Source of the DNA: Cephalotrichum gorgonifer | Taxonomy: Eukaryota; Ascomycota; Sordariomycetes; Microascales; Microascaceae | Direction: 5' to 3' | Assembly: GCA_900312665.1 (NCBI GenBank) | Contig: ONZQ02000007.1 | Coordinates: 1,776,723-1,840,722, forward strand | DNA length: 64,000 bases | Shown: positions 56,925 through 64,000 of the stretch, piece by piece | How the letters are laid out: the number at the start of each line of letters is the position of its first letter | Numbering within the stretch: position 1 is the first letter of the stretch | Made by a program: the position numbers and the translations under genes | The notes under the pieces: generated by a model | What the model was told of the DNA's origin: nothing | The model's input: only the letters and a program-made list of their open reading frames with translations | Databases searched by the model: none

Positions 56925-57916
56925 ATGGCGCCTATCCAATCTTCGACACCGCTACAGGTACACTTTCTCCCGCTGGTTCCATATCACAACCTTGTCGAAT
57001 ACTAACCTAGCGCACCCAGTCCGCGTTGTCGGGCTTCAACTTTGAGGTCCCCGACCCTATCGAGCTTCCAAATGGCCGACTCGTCTGTGGTCCTCATCGT
57101 CGGGAAGTCTGCGGCGCTTGTTGTATGGACTTCACTTACATGCGCGACGTGCTGAGCAACTACGACTCCGACGATGACGTAGACGGCTATGACGACGACG
57201 ACGACGACGACGACGTAATGAGTCCGGACGAGTTCCAGGGCGTCTTGGCCGAGATGGAATTCCCCAAGCGCCGCGGCACCGGCCGCGTGTTCCCTGGCGT
57301 GTTCGTCCCGCCGTCTCAGACATCCACCCCTGCCAGCCTGGTGCGTGAGTCCGATGACGAGACCAGGCCTCGCTTCGTCCTGCGCTCCGATCCCGGAATT
57401 TGCCTCTTCTACACCGACGGCGCATGTATCAACAATGGACGACCTGACCCCAAGGCCGGCTGGGCTTTCGTATTCGGACCCTTGATCGAAGGTCAGACCT
57501 GCACGGGCCGCCTCGAGCTCGAGGGGCCCTTTGGAGACCCGGAAAAGCAGACTAGCAACCGTGCTGAGCTGCGCGCCGTGATTGCGGCGCTTCGCGGGTG
57601 CGACTGGCACGAGGAGGGTTTCCATACCATCGTCATCGCTACGGACTCCGAGTATGCCGTGAACGGCGCGACGCAGTGGGCGAGGAGCTGGGTGGCCAAC
57701 GGGTGGAGGACCAGCAAGGGCACGCCTGTCCAGAATAAGGACCTTTGGGAGATGTTGCTCGGGGAGATGGAGAGGTGCGACCGGGAGGAGGGTTTGAGGA
57801 TCGACATGTGGCGGATCCCTCGCGCCCAGAACGCGGTTGCGGATCGCGCGGCGAAGAGTGCGGCTGAGGAGGAAGATGTGGTCCAGTTTAGAGATAAGCT
57901 TATTCTTGGTATTTAG
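56925..57916 (+). CDS. RNase H-domain protein
   Basis: Exons 56925-56957 and 57020-57916 with a 62-nt intron (branch TACTAAC, acceptor CCCAG) give 309 residues. N-terminal part: a CGPHRREVCGACCMDF cysteine cluster as found in fungal RNase H-like proteins and an acidic run of eight Asp. The RNase H fold begins near 140: LFYTDGACINNG (first catalytic Asp about 144), then RAELRAVIAAL (Glu), IATDSEYAVNG (second Asp), and RIPRAQNAVADRAAK (third Asp). All four acidic positions are present, so it is probably active on RNA:DNA hybrids, but a structural or targeting role cannot be excluded. It is a single-copy style gene, not inside a retroelement. Confidence 0.85.
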
Positions 57917-58470
57917 GAAAGGCCCCTCAGCACTGCGGCGATCCCAGCTCAGAATATGTAACACTCATTTGTTATTTCTATCTGGCCTGCAGGTGAGCTG
58001 CATAGTGTAAGGTCGTGTAAGGTCTGCGTTCGTTCGTCGTGGTGATATAGCAGTAGTTAGAAACATGACACTGGAATGTGTCTTGTCAGGAGGATCTAGA
58101 TAGCCTCCCCATCTCGATAAATCATAACTGTGGTTCGGGCCATAGGTAGGCCTGCCCATCTCCATATAGACCCCCACAATGAACTTCTCAAGATAGCGAT
58201 TCGTGTGACCTGACCACCTACCCCCTCCATTTCTATCTAGTAAGTATAGCAAAGAGGTCACCGAGATAGTCGGCTCCAGCACCAAGGGCGATGTCTCCAC
58301 CGCCCGGGACGATTCTTTCTCCTCCACCTAAGGTAGCACTAGTGCTTCATCCACTGTCCGGGAAAGAAAGTTCACATTCGGTAGCCTCACTGAGCCATCT
58401 TACTTTGCCGAATGCTTTCTACCCACACTGTGTTATCTATTTATCGAGCCTCCACCAATATGCCCGCACA

Positions 58471-58750
58471 GGGAGGGGATCCAGCTCTACTGACCCCTCT
58501 GGCGAGCTCTCAGTGCCCTGCAGACCCTGCCTGTTTTGCTCCTCCGCCTATGTCGGTGAATTAGAGTTGACTACCGAGCTGGACTTATATCGAGTAACGT
58601 CTGTATCGAACCTCTAATATGTCGACCGGGGGAGGGGATCGGGGTCTGCTAGCTAGTCTGGTGAGGTATCAGCCACCTGCAGATGCGGCTCTTTTTGCTC
58701 TTTCGCGTGTGTCTGTGAATGCGAGTTGAACATCAAGCTGAATTTGAGAC
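58471..58750. repeat. Degraded direct repeat, two copies of about 120 bp
   Basis: A segment starting GGGAGGGGATC near 58471 and running to about 58590 recurs from about 58629 to 58750. Matching blocks include CTGCAGA, TTTTGCTC and GAGTTGA. Many differences are C/T or G/A changes. It is too short and decayed to assign to a transposon. Confidence 0.45.
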
Positions 58751-60008
58751 GTGCAGCCAACCTAGTCAGCTCCTGCCGGACGGGGATCAGCTAAGGGGGC
58801 GGGTCGGTGGAGGGAGGAGATGTTTAATCAGGTTGTTAGGCCGCTGGAGTCGTGCTGCGGCCAATTTGATGGCATGCGTCCGACTTGAGATGCCGCATAC
58901 CACAGTGCTTGGTTTCTTTGTGAGCGAGGTATGATGACTGTTAGTCCGCTTCTCGTCCCAGTTGCTCCTCCATAAGAGGGGGGTGCCCTTCGTGCTGTTT
59001 CTTTCGCACATGAGCTGAGAGGGCCAGGGTACTCAATGTAGGTAACTTTATTCCCCGCTTCACATGCATGGAGACCAAAATGACCTTCTCCCCCTTCCTT
59101 AGTCCACAGACCCCACCGATGATAGCATGTCTCGAATGCTCGAAGGGCGGGGGCGGGGACAAATCACCTGCTTTACTTGCAACTTGAGCACTTAGACAGC
59201 ACTGTGCAGTACAATATGCCTAGAAAAACACTAGGCATATTATAGAGCGCTTATTTTCGGCCACGATGTGGAGCATGGTTGTCCACCGCTTGGCACATGA
59301 ATGACACTAAGTGAAGACGGACATATGTCTTTGATCCGGTCGACGTGTTTACTGCGCCCCCGTTCCTCCCCAAGCCATGAATCACTCGTACATAAGCCGC
59401 GGCTATGTGATTGTGGGTCCCCAGGGATACGGATTACCGGAACGTAGTCCGTAGAGCATATCATGTCTGCCACATACTTGTATTAGCTGTAAAGGACGTC
59501 CCACAGCTAATGCCAACCTCTGGCTACGCTAGTTGTCAAGTCCCACAAACGTACCTATTATGTACCTATGCCATGCGAAATCAAGAACAATCACGCAGAA
59601 ACGTTACTTCCCCAGTGCCAGTGTTACATCGGAGCGTCCCACTAGGTACTAGCGCATGGGGATAGTACATAATCTGGTGGATTAGGGGCATTGAGCGAGG
59701 TGCGTTAAAATACCTCTCTCGCCCAGCTGACTTCCAGACCCTGAGCTAAACGGCCTCCGGCTCCGGCTTCCCCGCTCATCGTCCCGTCCCACCCCGCAAT
59801 CTTGGACTAGCGCCCCTCCGTACCCATGGATACCCCGACTAATTTCCAACGTTTTGGCGTGTCGGGCCGCCTTTCATCCTACCCTATTTATTGTCACTGG
59901 CCCCTCGCTCATCATCCACGGCATCATTTAGTGATCGGAGTGCTCTCGTCGTCGACGTGACCATATCAATGAGCCGGAAGCCGGCCCGTTGTGTCCCTGC
60001 TGGTTTGA

Positions 60009-60015
60009 TATAAAA
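60009..60015 (+). promoter_or_regulatory. TATA box of the acyltransferase gene
   Basis: TATAAAA lies 125 nt upstream of the start codon at 60134, followed by a CT-rich leader, the usual fungal core-promoter layout. Confidence 0.45.
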
Positions 60016-60133
60016 TCAAGGTGTAACCCCGCCAGGTTCTTGCGTCCTTCTTTCCTTTTATCGAGGTTCATCGCTCTCTTACACACTCTGTGTATTTTCT
60101 ACTAAGCTTTATTACCAATACACTTACTCCATC

Positions 60134-61663
60134 ATGGATGTTAACTATAAAGGCTTTGAATGGCGCGACACCGCACGCGGGTCCTGGGTCCGCGATGTCG
60201 ACGAGCTGGAGACGATGTACACGGCCCTAGCCAAGCTGTACTCGGCCAGCGGCCGAGGCTTCTTCCACATGACGGGTCACCTGTCCCTAAGAGTGGGGGT
60301 CCCCGAGGGCCAGTCCGCAGCTTCGGTGGGAGACAAGCTTGACAAAGCCCTGTCGCAAGCTTGGCTCGCCCTGCGGTTCCGGCACCCTACCATTGCCTCC
60401 CAGGTGACGTTGGATCCCTTGACGAACAAGTTCGTCAAAGAGTACGCACTCAGCTCTGAGGGATGGTTGGAGAAAACATTCGTCCGGGTCTCAACGGGCC
60501 AGACCGGCGCAGAATGGGCCATCGACGATCCCCCAGTGCCACCCCTGCCGACTCTCAATGTCGTCACCCCGCCGTCATCCGACGAGGGCGTTGTTCTTCG
60601 GGACCTTGTCTTCCGGTCTCCCCACGACATTGTTGACGGAGTTGGCGCACTGATGCTCTTCGATAACTACGTCCGCCTCGCCGCGGAGGCTTTCGAACTT
60701 GGTGACGCCTACGAATCGCCGTCTCTACAGGACCCCCGTCTGCTTGAGAACCTCAGCCCACCGTACCGAGTCGCCGCCGCCGTCCCCCCCGAGCCATCCG
60801 ACTTCATCAAGCAGCGGCTCGAAAGCCTAGCTGAGGCCGACAAATTGGCCGCGTCCACTCCCGCTGAGATGGCCCTCCTGCCGTACAAGAAGGGCGCCCT
60901 GGCCCCCGGAGTCCACAAGCGGATCGAGATCAAGCTTTCTCCAGAGGAGACCTCCGAGCTTAGCGCTGCATGCAAGGCCCTCGGCGCAACCGTCACCCAC
61001 GTCTTCCACGCCGCCATCGCCCTCGCTCTACGTGATCTGCAGCCAAGGACGGATAGCCCGCGACCGGTGCAATACGTCGGATACCTCCTCCGGAATGAAC
61101 GGGGCCGCTGTGTCCCGCCGTATCATGACCATCGCCACGCTGCTGGCGTCTACCACTCCATCTCTGGCGATAAGCTAGTCGTCAAAATGAATGTTCCCAG
61201 CCACACCGATGTCGCCTCTACGGGGATTGCAGGTGAAGAGGAGAAGGAGGAATTCCTCCGCATCGTGGCCCAGATGAGAGATTTCTACACGACGGTTCGC
61301 GACGATGAGCAGCATTACGCCCTGGCGCCGCACCTGATCGCTAAGGGTATCCCCGAGCTTCCAGCCGGCGGGGAGCAGCCGACCACTATTCCGCCTCCCT
61401 CGGACACGCCGTCGGCTACGATATCTAGCATGGGTCGTATCGACGGGGTCATCGCGCACCAGCATGGGTCGATCGAAATATATAATCCTTGGGTGACTGG
61501 TGAGGAGCTGCGCAACAGCCTCGGGCTTTTCCTTGGCACATTCAGAGGAGAGCTCGCGCTCAGCGCTGCGTACAATGATGCCTGGCATGGCTATGATGAG
61601 ACGTTTGGGTTTGTGAGGAGCTGCTTGGATATCGTTCGCTCCGGCCTTGGTGTTGGTGTTTGA
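60134..61663 (+). CDS. HXXXD acyltransferase, Tri3-like
   Basis: Single exon, 509 residues. The catalytic HDIVDG motif is at 164-169 (His164, Asp168), the HXXXD signature of CoA-dependent acyltransferases and NRPS condensation-like enzymes. The general layout (two chloramphenicol-acetyltransferase-like halves, FRHPTIASQV near the start, a segment NPWVTGEELRNSLGLFLGTFRGELALSAAYND near the end) resembles the fungal 15-O-acetyltransferase (Tri3) group. It likely acylates a hydroxyl of a secondary metabolite in the cytosol. There is no terpene synthase or other trichothecene gene in the window, so that name should not be transferred. Intronless, unlike most neighbours. Confidence 0.85.
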   Translation: MDVNYKGFEWRDTARGSWVRDVDELETMYTALAKLYSASGRGFFHMTGHLSLRVGVPEGQSAASVGDKLDKALSQAWLALRFRHPTIASQVTLDPLTNKFVKEYALSSEGWLEKTFVRVSTGQTGAEWAIDDPPVPPLPTLNVVTPPSSDEGVVLRDLVFRSPHDIVDGVGALMLFDNYVRLAAEAFELGDAYESPSLQDPRLLENLSPPYRVAAAVPPEPSDFIKQRLESLAEADKLAASTPAEMALLPYKKGALAPGVHKRIEIKLSPEETSELSAACKALGATVTHVFHAAIALALRDLQPRTDSPRPVQYVGYLLRNERGRCVPPYHDHRHAAGVYHSISGDKLVVKMNVPSHTDVASTGIAGEEEKEEFLRIVAQMRDFYTTVRDDEQHYALAPHLIAKGIPELPAGGEQPTTIPPPSDTPSATISSMGRIDGVIAHQHGSIEIYNPWVTGEELRNSLGLFLGTFRGELALSAAYNDAWHGYDETFGFVRSCLDIVRSGLGVGV

Positions 61664-62877
61664 GCTTGTGTGGAAATGTGCAGCAGATTTGTTGACCCAA
61701 TTTCTCACCGTCGCACCCATGGTGGCCTATATTGAACATCATGCCCTAATTCCATGCCCATGAACACAATACAGTCTCGGTAGTCAAGTGCGGCGGAGAA
61801 TGTAGCTAGAGATTAAAAGGATGATCTCACTTCAATGGTAGTCTTGATTCTGCCCGTCACAAGATATAATTAACATCTATTGACCCAGGCTGGAGCTATT
61901 GAGGTGATGCAGGGTTTCCCTGCATCAGGATTCTGAGCCCAACAGGGCAGCTCGTATCCTTAGTCCAAGGAGGAAGCTCGTGAATGAGCTTCCTCCTAAA
62001 CTCGTGACCTCAACCTCAAGGGATAGGAGAACCGAGAGGGATACAGCTTCGAAACTCGGGATTCAGACTGCAATCAGGATGACCCCCCAAAGGGGGAGGG
62101 GTTCGGTATCAGGAATCAAAGAATCAGTCTTATATTCTAATCTCAAAGTAAAGAAGGTATGCTTAAAAATGTCTAAAAACTCAAAAGAAAGGGGGGGGTC
62201 TAAGGCTCTTATACTGAATCCGAGCCACCGGGCCGGGATCCTCCCTGCTCTGAGCCACCGGATTGGTACCTATCCGCCCTGCCCCACCTCACTATCACAG
62301 CCCATTCGGAGGATAGTTAAATGGAAGCATGACCTTACCAAATCCTCAGGCAGTTTAATTCAAAGCCTGCTTCGCTTAACACTTATTCTATCGCGTATTT
62401 CTGTAAGCGCTGCGTCAGGAGCCCAGGGGTTCTACGGTGATTGGGGTCAAGGTGTGCGTAATGTATGTAGTTTTAACATTGATGTAGTACTGGTAACGTA
62501 TATCCCTACACACTTTTGTTGTTGGTGCCTTTGCGTCTGTTGACGGCTAACCCCATCCTGTTTGCCTGTTGGCTACGGCCAGGCTCTCTCAGGCCTGTCC
62601 ATATTATTTTGGTAGTTCTATTCCTCCTGCACAGGTACCCTCGCTTCCCCTCTTTTCCCTATCTATTAATATCCCCTCTAAGGGTCGAGCCAACACTTCA
62701 TGTCGCATCCACCTCGTTTTAAGCGCCGCCTGAGCCAACAGTCCCGTAACGAATGGGTCAGCCCCTTCAACCTTACCCCGCCCTGGTTCTCCATGGTTCG
62801 GCTTTTTACAGGTGCATACATATATGACAACAATCTATTCCACTCAGAAAAAACGAGCATCAACCGTCCCAGTCAAC
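61664..62877. other. Stretch of about 1.2 kb with hairpins, no supported gene
   Basis: Contains two perfect inverted repeats (61905-61927 and 61969-61996) and a repeated GAGCCACCGG near 62221 and 62254. The 187-residue open frame at 61980-62543 has low-complexity, non-protein-like composition and starts inside a hairpin loop; I do not call it a gene. Confidence 0.5.
61905..61996. repeat. Two adjacent perfect hairpins
   Basis: Hairpin 1: TGATGCAGGG, loop TTT, CCCTGCATCA (61905-61927). Hairpin 2: GGAGGAAGCTC, loop GTGAAT, GAGCTTCCTCC (61969-61996). They are 41 nt apart, 240 nt after the acyltransferase stop. Confidence 0.9.
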
Positions 62878-64000
62878 ATGTCAATCAATCCGCAATTACA
62901 GTCCGCCTTCATCACCCGTCTGCCAACCGAGGTCCGGGATGCCATCTACCTCGAGCTGTGGCGCTCTAACGGCCTCCGTCAGCACATCCTATGGCATGGC
63001 CTGTGGCAGGATAATCATCTCTGTAGCTGGCCATGCACGACAAAGTACGAAGTTGACGATAGGCTGCAGCGGGATATTGAGGAGTTGCGTCGCCGAATGA
63101 ACGTTCCTCTCGGCGAGAGAATGCGTAAGTCGCAGGATCCCGAAACGGCAACATATGTCCGCCGCCTCCAGTCCCCATGGATAAACCACTGGGCATGCGG
63201 TGAGCGAGCGGAGCAGGAACACGGCCTTGGTGCCGTTGACGGTTTCACCACCTCAGATATCGTCTGCTGGAGGCGCAGCCGAGTCAATGGGCAGCATGTG
63301 CCTCCACGGAGCCCGTACCTCCCAATGCTATTGACCTGCAAACTGATGTAGGTCACCAAAGTCCCATCATCGATCTATACCTGGTTCACCATTGGTATAC
63401 TCGGAAAGTCTCACTTCATGTGCCGTTTCAGATCAGAACAATGCCTACGGTCTATTTACGAGTCGACTACTTTCGTATTCACAGATCTGGGTGCCTTTCA
63501 GAGATTCTTTGGTTGCTGCGAGCTCTACCCACCGAGGGAGATGTGGACCAAACTGCCAATTCCACCTCCGGGTTTCTACAAGTACGCAAGGACATTCGAG
63601 CTGTCGCTTAGTGCAGAGTTTCCTGCCATTATTCCCTGCACACGTGTAGACCTTCCCCATGAAGGGAATCGGCACGATGTTTGGGACTTTCACTGGCTGA
63701 GACTCAACCAATTTCAGAACCTCCATACAGTCAATCTCTGGATCGAAGCGAGGTCCACCAACTGGGTACTACAGGACACGGATCGGAGTTATAACTTCAC
63801 TGGTATTACGGAGCTAGATGCCTACACGCTGGGGAAAGCCTTTGACCCCCTTGGATGCATCACGTCGGTCACCATTAGCACGCCATTGGGTTCCAGCGTG
63901 GGACCAGAGAACGGTTATGTTGAAGGAATCGCCGACCAGGTCCGAGTCTACAAACGCGGTTCCGGGAATAGATTCCACCCGCCATTGAATCTACTCCGGG
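62878..64000 (+). CDS. DUF7730/F-box-like protein, 3' end beyond window
   Basis: Exon 62878-63347, an 84-nt intron 63348-63431 (GTAGGT..TTTCAG), then an open exon to the right edge. The junction restores CKLISEQCLRSIYESTTFVFTDL. The N-terminus ITRLPTEVRDAIYLELWR is the helical start common to the fungal DUF7730/F-box-like group, which continues with the FQRFFG and NLHTVNLWIEARS pattern of a leucine-containing C-terminal part. These proteins are expanded in plant-associated and soil ascomycetes; the F-box-like helix suggests possible use as ubiquitin-ligase adaptors but this is not shown. The start was chosen at the Met before SINPQLQ because it precedes the conserved helix closely. Confidence 0.75.

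Larger units (their letters stand above)
57917..60133. other. Gene-poor stretch of about 2.2 kb
   Basis: No supported gene. It contains the degraded direct repeat at 58471-58750. Its right end is a promoter with a TATA box for the acyltransferase. Confidence 0.55.

Noticed and set aside
60134..61663. Trichothecene cluster suggested by the Tri3-like acyltransferase
   Set aside because: No terpene cyclase or other Tri-type gene is in the window; this acyltransferase group is widespread in ascomycetes.
61980..62543. 187-codon plus-strand frame
   Set aside because: Starts inside a hairpin loop, has no domain, no coding-like base periodicity by eye, and no splice structure.
1..64000. CRISPR arrays, prophage, bacterial operons, complete transposons or LTR elements
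   Set aside because: None seen: no regularly spaced repeats, no integrase, reverse transcriptase or transposase frames, and the gene structure is eukaryotic throughout. The RNase H-like gene is a stand-alone spliced gene.

Overview
The window is nuclear DNA of a filamentous ascomycete (Pezizomycotina, most likely Sordariomycetes-like). Evidence: genes with short GT-AG introns of about 54-150 nt carrying CTAAC/CTGAC-type branch sites, GC-rich third codon positions, two intron-containing tRNA-Arg genes, and families typical of such fungi (Zn2Cys6 regulators, a DUF3425 bZIP-like factor, a PDR-type ABC transporter, LysM and DUF4360 secreted proteins, NCS1 permease, berberine-bridge-type oxidase). 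An assembly gap of N lies at 11658-12026. All exon models were read by eye; for most genes the spliced exon lengths sum to a multiple of three and rebuild conserved motifs across the junctions.

Layout. 1-3 kb: 5' part of a WD40 protein running off the left edge. 3-6.3 kb: no gene seen. 6.3-9.9 kb: an unrecognised gene, a Zn2Cys6 regulator and tRNA-Arg(ACG). 10.7-15.0 kb: an unknown protein interrupted by the gap, the tail of a SNF2-type helicase gene, and an ankyrin protein. 15.2-20.5 kb: a 2-oxoglutarate/Fe(II) oxygenase divergently transcribed from an NCS1 permease, followed by a class II aldolase. 20.8-28.9 kb: secreted type-B carboxylesterase, a 2 kb gene-poor stretch, a secreted FAD oxidase, a bZIP-like regulator. 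29.3-34.2 kb: tRNA-Arg(CCG) and a 15-exon dynamin-superfamily GTPase with a 10-nt microexon. 35-38.4 kb: a DUF4360 secreted protein and a three-LysM secreted protein with a hevein-like tail. 39.4-51.5 kb: cytochrome P450, methyltransferase (frame-broken), Zn2Cys6 regulator and a PDR ABC transporter side by side. 53.3-56.1 kb: a deaminase-family pseudogene. 56.9-64 kb: RNase H-like protein, gene-poor stretch with degraded repeats, HXXXD acyltransferase, paired hairpins, and a DUF7730/F-box-like gene running off the right edge.

How the genes may work together. The P450, methyltransferase, regulator and ABC transporter resemble the tailoring, control and export part of a small metabolite locus, but no backbone synthase is in the window. 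The oxygenase and the NCS1 permease share a 746 bp divergent promoter, which suggests uptake and oxidation of one nucleobase- or nucleoside-like compound. The LysM, DUF4360, esterase and FAD oxidase proteins all look secreted. Decay is visible at several places: the deaminase gene has several in-frame stops plus shifted reading frames, the helicase lacks its ATPase half, and the methyltransferase is shifted by a 13-nt-period repeat.
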